DNA of 38,445 nt. It comes from a bacterium (GTDB taxonomy: Bacteria; UBA8248). Both the position numbers and the translations under genes were made by a program. Below the pieces are notes generated by a model. The model was not told the DNA's origin. It worked only from the letters and a program-made list of their open reading frames with translations, and searched no databases. Below, piece by piece: positions 8,923-17,442 of the stretch (position 1 is its first letter; the number at the start of each line of letters is the position of its first letter). The DNA lies in NCBI GenBank assembly GCA_030922375.1, contig JAVEPB010000014.1, positions 1 through 38,445 of the forward strand. Direction: 5' to 3'.

Positions 8923-9013
8923 CCCGCTCCGGAACGGACGCGCTCCCGCCGGCGGCGATTGCGTGCCCGGCTACCCTGCCTAGGGGGAAACTCCGGCGGA
9001 CCCGGACCGTTTG

Positions 9014-10981
9014 TCAGGCCGCCTCGAGCGAAGGGGACGCGGCTTCGGGCTCGCCTTCGACCGAAAGCCGCTTTCGCTGGATGAGGAAAACCCCGCCCAG
9101 AATCAGCGCCCCGGCGGTATGCGCGAAAATCCCCGGCCAGAAGAGCAAAATGGCGGCGGCGATCAGGAGCGCCCGCATCGGCGCCCCGAAGGGGAAGTAC
9201 ATGTGCCCCACCATCGCCGCCGAGAGGCCCGTGAACCCGATTACGGCCGCGACCAACGCCTCGAGCGCTGAAAGAGGCTTCGTCCCGATGAGCAGGAGCG
9301 GCGTGTAGGCGAACATCAGGGGGATGACGTACATGCCCTTCGCCGTCCGGAAGGCGGCCCACGCCGCCTTGGCGGGATTGGCGTCCGCCAGTCCGGCCGC
9401 CGTATAGGCGGGCACGCAGACCGGCGGGGTGAAGCAGCTGTCCAGGCTGTACCAGAACACGATAAGGTGGGCCGCCAGCACCGTCAGCCCGATCGACTCG
9501 CCCAGCTCCAGCATGGCCGGGACCGCCATGACCGACAGGACGATATAGGCCGCGCTCGTCGGAAGTCCCATGCCGAGGACGAACGAAGCGATTCCCACCA
9601 GCAAGATTCCCAGGAAAAGGTTGCCCTGCGATAACGAGACGACCAGGGAGGAGAATTTAAGCCCCAGGCCCGTCTGGTAGAGTGCGCCGATGATGATTCC
9701 CACGGTAGCCACCGCCGCGCAGATGGGAAGGGTTTGCTTCGCGCCGCTCTCCATCGCCAGGAAGATATTCCAGACGCCTTCGGCGACGCTCCTGGCGACT
9801 TCGCCCGGGCTGACGCCCTCGGCCCGCGCTTTCTTGATCAGCCTCCAGGCGCCCTTCAGGAAGGCGAGCAACACGACGGTGAGGATGCCGAAGATGCCGG
9901 CGTAGGGCACGCTCCGCCCCAACATCAGGTAGGCGAAGATCACCAGCGGAGGAAGCAGAAAGAAACCGCCCTCCTTCATCACCGACCACACCGGCGGCAC
10001 CATGTCGCGGGGCATCCCCTTCAGCCCCCCCTTCCGCGCCTCGAAGTGAACGATCATGTAGACCGAGAAGAAATAGAGCGCGGCGGGGAGGATCGATACC
10101 TTGACGATCTCCCAGTAGGAGATTCCCGTGAACTCGACGATGAGAAAAGCCGAGGCGCCCATGACGGGGGGCATGATTTGGCCGCCGGTCGAGGCGGCCG
10201 TCTCGATCCCCGCCGCGGTCTCGGGTTTGAAGCCCGTCCGCTTCATCATCGGGATGGTGAATGTCCCCGTCGTAACGACATTGGCGTTCGTGCTGCCCAT
10301 GATGGTGCCCGTCATGGCGCTGGCGAAGATTGACGCCTTGGCGGGCCCGCCCCGAAGTCTTCCCGCCACGGCGGTGGAGAGTTTGACGTAGAAATCCGCC
10401 GCTCCCATCCGGTCCAGGAACGCGCCGAAGAGGATGAAGAGGAAGATGTAGACCGAAAACACGCTCAGCGGCGTCGTCCAAAGCCCGTCGTAAGTCATGT
10501 ACTGATGGTCGATGATAAGGGTGAAGGTCTCGCCCTTGTGCGCCAGCTTCCAAGGGAAATAAGGACCGAAATAGGAATACACCAGAAAAAAGAGCGAGAT
10601 CATGGGAAGCGTGGTGTTGATGGTTCGCCGGGTCACCTCAAACGAGACGAGGATCGCGCAAACTCCGAGAACGTAGTCGAGCGGTAAAATGGGGTCAACG
10701 TAGGGCAGCCGATCGATGATGTAATCGGTGAAAAAAACTGGGTAGCCGATCGAGAGCAAGCCCATCACGAGGAAAATACCCGACGCCCAGGCCCGCCACC
10801 CCTTCTCCTCGGGAAGGCGGATCAAGAAGATCAGCGCCACCCCGAACATGTAGGAAAGAGTCCGCTGAAACAAGGGCTCGTAACCGCCCGTGTAAGCGAT
10901 ATCCAGGTGATAGTAAGACATCCCGACGGCTACGGCCGCGATGAGCCAGTCGATCGGTCTCCTCTTGGCGATGTCGGCCAT
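9014..10981 (-). CDS. TRAP transporter fused permease (4TM/12TM fusion, TAXI type)
   Basis: 655 residues from the ATG at 10979-10981, which has AAGGA upstream; a 15-residue in-frame extension is less likely. It contains many hydrophobic helices. The N-terminal about 200 residues match the small DctQ-like part fused to the DctM-like large permease, as in the TIGR02123 fusion family. Recognisable segments include GRLRGGPAKASIFASAMTGT, STGGQIMPPVMGASAFLI and GMGLPTSAAYIVLSVMAVPA. It drives cation-coupled uptake of a ligand presented by the TAXI binding protein encoded just upstream (11066-12034). An intercistronic hairpin lies between the two. Confidence 0.94.
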   Translation of the reverse strand: MADIAKRRPIDWLIAAVAVGMSYYHLDIAYTGGYEPLFQRTLSYMFGVALIFLIRLPEEKGWRAWASGIFLVMGLLSIGYPVFFTDYIIDRLPYVDPILPLDYVLGVCAILVSFEVTRRTINTTLPMISLFFLVYSYFGPYFPWKLAHKGETFTLIIDHQYMTYDGLWTTPLSVFSVYIFLFILFGAFLDRMGAADFYVKLSTAVAGRLRGGPAKASIFASAMTGTIMGSTNANVVTTGTFTIPMMKRTGFKPETAAGIETAASTGGQIMPPVMGASAFLIVEFTGISYWEIVKVSILPAALYFFSVYMIVHFEARKGGLKGMPRDMVPPVWSVMKEGGFFLLPPLVIFAYLMLGRSVPYAGIFGILTVVLLAFLKGAWRLIKKARAEGVSPGEVARSVAEGVWNIFLAMESGAKQTLPICAAVATVGIIIGALYQTGLGLKFSSLVVSLSQGNLFLGILLVGIASFVLGMGLPTSAAYIVLSVMAVPAMLELGESIGLTVLAAHLIVFWYSLDSCFTPPVCVPAYTAAGLADANPAKAAWAAFRTAKGMYVIPLMFAYTPLLLIGTKPLSALEALVAAVIGFTGLSAAMVGHMYFPFGAPMRALLIAAAILLFWPGIFAHTAGALILGGVFLIQRKRLSVEGEPEAASPSLEAA

Positions 10982-11010
10982 GCGGGATCCTTCATGGGGA
11001 GGGCGGCTCT

Positions 11011-11042
11011 CACCCCGCGGCGTCAAGCGCCGCCGCGGGGTG
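11011..11042 (-). other. Intercistronic hairpin between the TAXI binding protein and TRAP permease
   Basis: A perfect 12-bp GC-rich stem (CACCCCGCGGCG and its complement) with an 8-base loop, 23 nt past the binding-protein stop and 29 nt before the permease start. There is no T tract, so it is better read as an mRNA-stabilising or partial-attenuation element that keeps the binding protein in excess than as a full terminator. Confidence 0.55.
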
Positions 11043-11065
11043 AAAACGAACTGGTTGAGTGCCGC

Positions 11066-12034
11066 CTACTCCTTGTAGAAACGCGCGGCGCCCGGGTGCA
11101 GCGGAGCGCCGAGGCCCTTGCCGGCCGATTTCGGATTCCATTTCTTGTAAATCTTGTGGACGCCGCCGAGGAATTTTTTATTATCGACGATGATCTTGAG
11201 CGTGTTGTAGACCACGCTCGGGTCCATTTTGTCGGTGGTCAGGAGGACGCCGTTCGCCCCCACGGACGGTGTCGCCTTATCGATGCCCCGGTAGATGCCG
11301 CCCGGAATCTTGCAGGGAGAGAAGCCGGCCTTTACGAGCATGTTCTTCGCGTCATCCTCCAGTTTGAGGAACCGGAGGTTGCGTCCGAGCGCCGCCTGGA
11401 TTCCGGCGCCGTTCGGGTCGCCCGAGTTGTGAAAGTAAAAATCGATCTGACTCGAGCGAATCGCCCGCGACATGCCGTTCACGCCCGCGAAATTCAGCTT
11501 GTAGCCGCGCTTCTTGAGATCTTTGTAGCTGGATCCGTAGTGTGTGACGATGAGCCGGGTAATGTACTCCGTGCTCGTCCCCTTCTTTGCGGGCCCGACC
11601 TTGAGCGGTTTCTTGGAGTTGACGATGTCCTTCCATGAGCGGATACCCGCGTCCATCTGGTCCTTCGCGGCGTACTGGTGGTAGCAAGACTGCCAGAACT
11701 GGGCAATGCCCCGCAGATTCGGATACTTCTTCTTGAAGGGCACCTTGCCCGCCGTGGCGTTCGCGACGAAGTTCGAAAACGAATAGCCGATGTCGCCGCC
11801 GCCGCTGCCGATGCGGGCGGGGTTCGCCCGGCCGCCGCCGGGGACGACGCTGAATTTGAAGTTTTTCGCCTTGCGGTTGACGATGTCGGCCAGGCCCGCT
11901 CCGAGGCGGCCCATCGTGCCGCCGAGGCTGCCGACCACGAGTGAATACTGCTTGGGCGCGCTTTCCGCCCGGTTGGCCACCGCGAGCGGTGCCGCCAGAG
12001 CCAGGATCGCTGCAATAATCGTTGCCTTTCGCAT
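11066..12034 (-). CDS. TAXI-family TRAP transporter solute-binding protein
   Basis: 322 residues with a signal peptide (MRKATIIAAILALAAPLAVA, mature part after about AESA, residue 26). The TAXI family pattern is visible: VVGSLGGTMGRLGAGLADIVN (residues 33-53), then SGGGDIGYSFSN, VGPAKKGTSTEYITRLI and a C-terminal LHPGAARFYKE typical of TAXI receptors. It captures a ligand in the periplasm for the fused permease downstream. A strong AGGAGG site precedes the ATG. It is the first gene of the transporter operon. Confidence 0.94.
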   Translation of the reverse strand: MRKATIIAAILALAAPLAVANRAESAPKQYSLVVGSLGGTMGRLGAGLADIVNRKAKNFKFSVVPGGGRANPARIGSGGGDIGYSFSNFVANATAGKVPFKKKYPNLRGIAQFWQSCYHQYAAKDQMDAGIRSWKDIVNSKKPLKVGPAKKGTSTEYITRLIVTHYGSSYKDLKKRGYKLNFAGVNGMSRAIRSSQIDFYFHNSGDPNGAGIQAALGRNLRFLKLEDDAKNMLVKAGFSPCKIPGGIYRGIDKATPSVGANGVLLTTDKMDPSVVYNTLKIIVDNKKFLGGVHKIYKKWNPKSAGKGLGAPLHPGAARFYKE

Positions 12035-12163
12035 GATTTTCCTCCTGTTTTCGTTCTCGGCCTACGCTTATGCGTACACCCTTCATGGAAGAAGGCATGC
12101 CGGCGAAAATTTTAAAAAAAAGCCGCCATGCCGCCACTGCTTGGCTTGAATTTATTTAACCGC

Positions 12164-12181
12164 GTAGTGGATATATACTAC
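12164..12181. promoter_or_regulatory. Possible operator in the divergent TAXI/cupin region
   Basis: Inverted arms GTAGT and ACTAC around GGATATAT, in an AT-rich core between two divergent genes. TATACT within it could also be a -10 for the plus strand, though no good -35 is seen. The downstream part of this 291-base region also has two GTTCACC direct repeats (12281 and 12294). Confidence 0.3.
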
Positions 12182-12325
12182 AAACACGGAGGGAAAGATA
12201 TCAAGACAACGGAGTCTCGAATAGCGGTGGGCGGCGTGTATTGGCGCCTCTGGACTTCGCCCAGGACGCCCGCCGGAGACGTTCACCTGGGGTGTTCACC
12301 GGATACGGGGGGGAGATAGAACGAA

Positions 12326-12676
12326 ATGCCGTTTTACAACTGGAACGAGATGAGGCGGAAGAACCTGGCCGCGCCCTCGGAATCGGAGGGAAGCATCATC
12401 ATCGGCGAGCACGTGACGCTGAACCGCTCGGTCGCCGCCCCCGGCAAGCTGGCGCGCCCGCACAGCCACGGCTGCGAGCAATTGATCAGCATCGTGAGCG
12501 GATCGGGGTGGTTCCGGATCGGAGACGAGGAGCGGACCGTCACGGCCGGCGAAATTCTTCATATCCCGTTGGGGACGGAGCACGAGTTCAAGAATACGGG
12601 GGACACCGAGCTCGTCTATCTCTCGTTCAAGAATAAATCCGAGGATTGGCCTCCCCCGACGGCGACCATGGACTAG
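12326..12676 (+). CDS. Small cupin-domain protein (tandem copy 1)
   Basis: 116 residues, a single cupin barrel. Metal-binding motif 1 reads RPHSHGCEQLISIVSGSGW (two His and one Glu) and motif 2 reads IPLGTEHEF with the last His. All four usual metal ligands are therefore present, so a dioxygenase, isomerase or ligand-binding role is possible. A G-rich site precedes the ATG, and it ends with TAG. It is followed by a near twin at 12755; both begin MPFY-W and end in the same segment YLSFKN-SEDWPPP, so they arose by tandem duplication. No substrate can be inferred. Confidence 0.88.
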   Translation: MPFYNWNEMRRKNLAAPSESEGSIIIGEHVTLNRSVAAPGKLARPHSHGCEQLISIVSGSGWFRIGDEERTVTAGEILHIPLGTEHEFKNTGDTELVYLSFKNKSEDWPPPTATMD

Positions 12677-12754
12677 GCCTGCCCTTCTATTTTTGCCCCC
12701 TTCCCTTTTGACGGAAAAGGCGGGCCGGTTTTCACCGTTTATGGAGGCTCGGGG

Positions 12755-13108
12755 ATGCCCTTTTACCGCTGGAACGATATGAAGCGGCGCAATCTGGTGA
12801 AGACGACCGACTCCGAGGGAAATCTCATTCTCGGGGAGTTCACCACGGTGACCCGCCAGGTCCAGGAGCCCGAAAAGGCCACCCGGCCGCACACCCACGG
12901 CTGCGAGCAGATGATTCAAGTCGTCGAGGGCGAGGGGTGGTTCCGGGTGGGCGATGAGGAGAAAACCGTCCGCGCCGGCGAGGTGGTGCATATCCCCGAG
13001 GGGACGCTGCACGAGCAGCGAAACGCGGGAGATGGACGCTTCATCTATCTCTCGTTCAAGAACCGCTCGGAGGACTGGCCCCCGCCCGAGGCGCTCGATT
13101 CCGAATGA
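12755..13108 (+). CDS. Small cupin-domain protein (tandem copy 2)
   Basis: 117 residues, paralogue of the preceding gene along its whole length. It keeps the same metal ligands (RPHTHGCEQ and IPEGTLHEQ). Ribosome site GGAGG lies 8 nt before the ATG. The 78-base gap after copy 1 includes a weak CCTTTT/AAAAGG hairpin, so the copies may be expressed at different levels. The strongest difference lies in the first 35 residues and the C-terminus. The two barrels could form a heterodimer like a bicupin (inference). Confidence 0.88.
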   Translation: MPFYRWNDMKRRNLVKTTDSEGNLILGEFTTVTRQVQEPEKATRPHTHGCEQMIQVVEGEGWFRVGDEEKTVRAGEVVHIPEGTLHEQRNAGDGRFIYLSFKNRSEDWPPPEALDSE

Positions 13109-13163
13109 TCCCCTGAAGGTCCGATAGTACCTGAATACCAAATGAATCCCCGAAAACCAGGCC

Positions 13164-14282
13164 CTAGCTCCGCTCTTCGATCTCCTCGGCCGTGATCGGC
13201 AGTTTGACCACCTCGCCTCTCGCAGCGGAAAGGTCCATCGCCATCGTCAGCAGCAGATTCTCGTGGCCCTCGGCGGCCGTCGTGTGGGGCGTGTCGATTC
13301 CCATGTAAATACGGGCGAGCCAGGAATTCGTCTCCTCGCGCATGGGACCCCAGAGCTGGCCCAGGGCGATGTCGCCCGGCGGATAGCTGGTCAGGAAGCT
13401 CACGCTCTTGCGCTCGGTGGGCCGCTGGGTCGTGTGCGGGGTGTCAGAGGCGATGACCAGATCGCGGTGGGTGTCGTCGATCGTCAGCACCCCGTCGGTC
13501 CCCACGATTCCGATCTCGAGGCTGTAGACCGTCGGCGGCCATAGGGGCGGCAGCGCCCAATTGATGCACATGTTCCAGATCGTTCCGTCCTCGAACGTGA
13601 ATACCCCCATGGTGGCGTCTTTCGTCCCGTAGGGGACGAACGCCTTGGCCACCGAGCGGGCGTAAACCTCGGCGGGGTTTTTGCCGGCCAGAAGCCACAT
13701 GCAGATGTCGAGGGTGTGCGTCCCGGAAATGACCATCGGCGTCATCTGGCGGGGGTTCTCCGCCGCCTGGAGGGTGCCGATGGGCGTCAGGCTGTTTAAA
13801 AAGGCGCGCGAGACCACGGTGGTCACGTCGCCCAACTCGCCCGCGCCCACTTTCTCCTTGGCGACCAGAAATCGCCGCCTGAAGCGCTGGGTGTAGCCGA
13901 TGACGGTGTCCGATCCGTTTCGCTCGATGAGCGAGAGGAGTTCGGCCGACTCGCGCGCTCCGGTTGCCAGCGGTTTTTCGACCAGCATGGGGAGGCCCCG
14001 TTCGGCCACCGCGCGGACGGGACCGACGTGCATGGTCGAGTGGGTGGCGATGATCGCGGCGTTCACCTCGGGACGGTCGAGAAGCTCGTCGATGTCGGTG
14101 GTGAAAAAATCGGCCCCGGAGTCCTCGGCCAGTTTTTTTCCCGCCCCCTCGTCGATGTCGCACAACCCCAGCCACTCGACGCCGGGGTAGTCGGCGGCGA
14201 AGCCGGCACGGATTCGCCCAATTTTGCCGCATCCGATCAGGGCCAGGCCTATCGGTTTTTTTTCTCGTTTCGCGGCGTTCAC
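13164..14282 (-). CDS. Gfo/Idh/MocA family NAD(P)-dependent oxidoreductase
   Basis: 372 residues. No ATG lies near the Rossmann start; the GTG at 14280-14282 is chosen because AAAGGAG lies 5 nt upstream and the protein then reaches LALIGCGKIG after 13 residues. VEKPLAT near residue 103 carries the catalytic Lys. HTLDICMWLLAGKNPAEVYAR is the usual domain-2 segment. It is more distant from the two mutually similar Gfo/Idh enzymes in this window. Third gene of a minus-strand unit: CMD protein, metallo-hydrolase, then this one with a 38-nt gap. Substrate unknown. Confidence 0.91.
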   Translation of the reverse strand: MNAAKREKKPIGLALIGCGKIGRIRAGFAADYPGVEWLGLCDIDEGAGKKLAEDSGADFFTTDIDELLDRPEVNAAIIATHSTMHVGPVRAVAERGLPMLVEKPLATGARESAELLSLIERNGSDTVIGYTQRFRRRFLVAKEKVGAGELGDVTTVVSRAFLNSLTPIGTLQAAENPRQMTPMVISGTHTLDICMWLLAGKNPAEVYARSVAKAFVPYGTKDATMGVFTFEDGTIWNMCINWALPPLWPPTVYSLEIGIVGTDGVLTIDDTHRDLVIASDTPHTTQRPTERKSVSFLTSYPPGDIALGQLWGPMREETNSWLARIYMGIDTPHTTAAEGHENLLLTMAMDLSAARGEVVKLPITAEEIEERS

Positions 14283-14320
14283 AAAATCTCCTTTATATGA
14301 CCGAAAATAAAGACCAAAAT

Positions 14321-15064
14321 TTACGGCGATAAAAAATCCACCCGCGGCGGGTGGTAAGAGAACCATCCCTCGGGCCGGAGAAGGACCTGGGTTCCCGGCG
14401 CGAGGGTCTCGGCGTGTTTCCGAAATTCCTCGGGGCTATTCGACTCAGGAAAATAGTGCATCGGAATCACAACGTCGGGGCCCAGCCACTGGGTGGCCAG
14501 GGCCGCGTCGAGGGGGCTCATCTCCGAGGGGGTCTCGGGGAGCACCGAATCCACCGGCATCATCACCACCTGGGGATGGCAAAGCTCGGCGATGAGGCGG
14601 ATGTCCCCGAACAGGCAGGTGTCGCCCGGATGATAGATTCGAACGCCGTCCTCCGTGTAGATGACGAATCCGAGGGGCGGCGATGACATGTAGACATCTT
14701 TCTCAGGAGAGATGAACGAGGCGTGATGCGCCACCGTGGCGCGTACCCTGACGCCCTTTACCTCCCGCGTCGCACCGGGCTGGGTTCCGAGAATCTGCGC
14801 CTTCGGCAGCCCCTCCCGATCCGCCAGAGCGCGCACATCGTGGCCCGACATGAAGACGGCGCCGGTACGCCGGGCAATCTCGACTGACTCGCCGACATGG
14901 TCCCACGCGCTGTGACTGACGAGGATCAAGTCTGCGGCGTCGATCTCCTCGGCCTTGAGTGGGCTGAGAGGGTTTCTGTTGAGGCAGGGGTCGATAAATA
15001 TCCGCACCCCGCTCGCGGTGATGATCTCGAAAGCGGAGATGCCCAAAAAACGTATCTTGACCAT
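14321..15064 (-). CDS. Metallo-beta-lactamase-fold hydrolase (UlaG/UPF0173-like)
   Basis: 247 residues from the ATG at 15062-15064, chosen because AGGAGG lies 5 nt upstream; an upstream in-frame extension has no such site. The N-terminus KIRFLGISAFEI is the usual first strand. The metal motif is SHSAWDH (His51, Asp55, His56), lacking the middle His of HxHxDH. HHASF, YHPGDT and the late IPMHYFPE supply further ligands, matching the UlaG-like branch that acts on lactones or phosphoesters. It lies between a CMD protein and a Gfo/Idh dehydrogenase, so a lactone-opening step is plausible (inference). Confidence 0.88.
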   Translation of the reverse strand: MVKIRFLGISAFEIITASGVRIFIDPCLNRNPLSPLKAEEIDAADLILVSHSAWDHVGESVEIARRTGAVFMSGHDVRALADREGLPKAQILGTQPGATREVKGVRVRATVAHHASFISPEKDVYMSSPPLGFVIYTEDGVRIYHPGDTCLFGDIRLIAELCHPQVVMMPVDSVLPETPSEMSPLDAALATQWLGPDVVIPMHYFPESNSPEEFRKHAETLAPGTQVLLRPEGWFSYHPPRVDFLSP

Positions 15065-15214
15065 TGCATCCTCCTGGCGCCAACGGCCGCCAACCGTTGC
15101 GCGAAATTGGCGGTGAAAGCGGATTCTAGCCATTCGATATTCACGGGTCGAGGCGCGGACCCTGGTAGAGCCAAAGGCCCGGGTTGAAACGCCCGCCGCC
15201 GGTTTTGGCGCGCA

Positions 15215-15616
15215 TCATTTCTGCTGTTTCCAGTCCCCTTTTTCGTCATCCCACAGATCGAGAACTTCCTTGGCGGCGTAGAGCGCGTGGTTCGTCTTCG
15301 GAAATCCGATATAAGGCGCGCAGTTCAGGATGGTGTCGATCACCTCGCCTCTCGTCCCCCCGCGGTTCAGCGCCCCCCGGACATGCATTTTCACCTCTCC
15401 GGGGAGGTCCTGTGCGGCGGCGGTGGCGATGACGATCAACTCGCGGAACTTCATGTCGAGATGCGGCTGATCCCACATCTGCCCAAAACAGTATTCGTGA
15501 ATGGCCCGTGCATGGGCCGGGGCGATCTCGTTCAGCTCGTTCCAACGCCCGGTGCCCTCGTCCCTGAAGGCTTGATCCCGGATCTCTTTTCCCCTGTCGT
15601 ATTCTTGCTCGCTCAT
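15215..15616 (-). CDS. Carboxymuconolactone decarboxylase family protein (PcaC-like)
   Basis: 133 residues with the full CMD domain: LDMKFRELIVIATAAAQDLPGEVKMHVRGALNRGGTRGEVIDTILNCAPYIGFPKTNHAL pattern across residues 53-112, given here only by position and character. It has the His of MHVRGALNRG and the PYIGFP loop typical of gamma-carboxymuconolactone decarboxylase rather than a CxxC. Ribosome site GAGGAG. First gene of the operon with the metallo-hydrolase (150 nt on) and a Gfo/Idh enzyme. True PcaC converts gamma-carboxymuconolactone in protocatechuate breakdown, but no other pca gene is here, so a related lactone step is equally likely. Confidence 0.88.
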   Translation of the reverse strand: MSEQEYDRGKEIRDQAFRDEGTGRWNELNEIAPAHARAIHEYCFGQMWDQPHLDMKFRELIVIATAAAQDLPGEVKMHVRGALNRGGTRGEVIDTILNCAPYIGFPKTNHALYAAKEVLDLWDDEKGDWKQQK

Positions 15617-15920
15617 GCGCAGCTCCTCTCATGAATTGAAACCGATTGGGCGCCCGGCGCCGGGGGCGGCACCCGCCCCACACGCCATAGGCCGATAAAT
15701 ATTTCCTCTTGTGGAATCATCAGTTTCCCGCATCCCGGAAAACGCTCTTCCTCCCATTCGTCAAATACTCCAATTTCATATTTTTCAGTTGAAGCTTCAT
15801 TTCCCTGTTTAAAAAACAAAAGAGATCGGGGACACAGCAAATCGGGACGCGCCAGCGTACTCTAATTTCATGGGTGGCGAGTTCTCCGAAAGCAATTCCA
15901 ACGGCAAAAAGGAAGACGCG
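15617..15920. other. Divergent intergenic region, no gene supported
   Basis: About 300 bases between the CMD gene and the Fis-type regulator. The part from about 15740 to 15830 is AT-rich and likely holds promoters for both directions. A GC-rich palindromic patch lies at 15650-15680. No strong consensus promoter, operator or ORF was recognised. Confidence 0.4.
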
Positions 15921-17420
15921 ATGACGTATTCAATCTGCCAAAATTCCGCGCCGGAGTCGCCGATGAGGGAACACCCATCGACAATTCACGTCGTCTGCAA
16001 CAATTCCGGCGAAAGCGAAAAAATCGAATCCCACCTCCGCCGCGAGGGTTTCTCCGTCCGGTGTTTTCCGGACGGGGAATCGTTCCTGGCCGCCAGCCAC
16101 CCCTCGCCCGACATCATCCTGCTCGGCATCGCCCTGCCCGGAATCGGGAGTCTCGAGACCCTCGCGCGCATCAACAACCTCTATGCGGACTCCCGGGTCA
16201 TTCTTCTCTCCGATCATGAGAGGGCCGAATTCTGCTTCCGGGCGATGCGACTCGGCGCTCACGGTGTGGTTCTCGAGCCGTATGCGCCGGGCCACCTCTG
16301 CCATTCGATTCAAGACGCCTTGAACACAAAAAACCTGCTGAGCGAGATTAAAAGGCTCAAGAGCGAACTGCGAATCAGGCACGACTTCAAAGAAATCGTC
16401 GGATCGAGTCCCGTCCTTTGCAAAATGATGGACGATCTCAGGCGGATGGCCGAGAACAATCTCCCCGTCCTCTTCCGGGGAGAAAACGGCACCGGCAAGG
16501 AACTCGCCGCACGCACTCTCCACTACAACAGCCAGCGCTTTGATGAGCCTTTTTTCACCATCAACTGCGCGGTCTTGAGAAAAGAAAGCTCTCTGGATGA
16601 GGTGTTCGCCCCTATCCTGACGACCCTCTCCCGTAAAGACAGAAAACCGGGGTCGGAGTGGCAGCGTCACCAGGGCGGAACCCTGTTCCTCGACGAGATC
16701 GGCGACATGGACCCCGCCCTTCGGATAAAACTCCTCGGAAGAATCGGCCCGGACGGAAACTTCCGCGTCTCTAGCTCCGGCCCGACAATCGGCGCGAGGC
16801 TCTTCTTCTCGGTTCGGACCGATCCCCGCGACCGGGAGCGGGCGGAGCGGGTCATCTCCAGCCTCTCGGAGCGGTTCGCGCTCCGCGAAATCAACATTCC
16901 CCCGCTACGGGACCGCATGGGCGATATCGAACCTCTCGTGAAGCATTTCCTCTCGGAATTCGAAACCGGGGCACATGGCCTGGTCTCCCGCGTGAGCCGA
17001 GAGGCGCTCGAGGTCCTGGGCGCCTACGGTTGGCCGGGAAATATCCGGGAGCTCAAGAACATCATTCGCCAGGCCTCTCTCATGAACGCGGCTTCCCCTA
17101 TCGACCTGGGGGACCTTCCGCCCTCGATTCGCACGGGGGCGGTCCGCACCGACGACTGGGCCGGAAGCATCCGGGCCGAAAACAAAGTTGAATCCAAGAG
17201 AGGAGAACCGGCGGCCGAAGCCGGCGAGCCGCCTCCGATCGATCATCCGCCCCGGGAGGAGAAACCCGTCCTTAATTTCTCGCTCCGGGAAACCGAGAAG
17301 CGCCAGATCCGCCGGGCGCTGGACCATACGGACGGTAACCTTTCCCGCGCGGCCTCCCTTTTGGGGATCAGCCGCTCCGCGCTCTACCGCCGACTGGAGA
17401 AGTTGGGCATTTCCAGATAA
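15921..17420 (+). CDS. NtrC/Fis-type AAA+ regulator with degenerate receiver and no GAFTGA
   Basis: 499 residues from the ATG at 15921, which has AAGGAAG upstream; the in-frame ATG at 15870 lacks a site. Domains in order: receiver-like (about 22-125), AAA+ (about 158-390) and Fis helix-turn-helix (about 455-497, GNLSRAASLLGISRSALYRRL). The receiver lacks its phospho-acceptor: the position of LLD reads LLG (Gly69), the acidic pair is Asn-Asn and the conserved Lys is Glu. The AAA+ part has Walker A GENGTGKE and Walker B GTLFLDEIGDM. The L1 loop that normally carries GAFTGA, needed to contact sigma-54, is replaced by unrelated sequence (about residues 227-250). It is therefore a pseudo-receiver regulator unlikely to activate sigma-54 promoters. 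Divergent from a catabolic operon. Confidence 0.9.
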   Translation: MTYSICQNSAPESPMREHPSTIHVVCNNSGESEKIESHLRREGFSVRCFPDGESFLAASHPSPDIILLGIALPGIGSLETLARINNLYADSRVILLSDHERAEFCFRAMRLGAHGVVLEPYAPGHLCHSIQDALNTKNLLSEIKRLKSELRIRHDFKEIVGSSPVLCKMMDDLRRMAENNLPVLFRGENGTGKELAARTLHYNSQRFDEPFFTINCAVLRKESSLDEVFAPILTTLSRKDRKPGSEWQRHQGGTLFLDEIGDMDPALRIKLLGRIGPDGNFRVSSSGPTIGARLFFSVRTDPRDRERAERVISSLSERFALREINIPPLRDRMGDIEPLVKHFLSEFETGAHGLVSRVSREALEVLGAYGWPGNIRELKNIIRQASLMNAASPIDLGDLPPSIRTGAVRTDDWAGSIRAENKVESKRGEPAAEAGEPPPIDHPPREEKPVLNFSLRETEKRQIRRALDHTDGNLSRAASLLGISRSALYRRLEKLGISR

Positions 17421-17442
17421 TCGCGAAAAAGTCCGTCCGGGC

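Noticed and set aside
15613-15840. 75-codon minus-strand ORF whose stop overlaps the CMD start as ATGA
   Set aside because: No proper start or ribosome site, AT-rich and low-complexity content, no family resemblance; more likely chance.
15870-15920. Upstream ATG for the Fis-type regulator
   Set aside because: No ribosome site, while the ATG at 15921 has AAGGAAG at good spacing; the additional 17 residues are polar and non-conserved in appearance.
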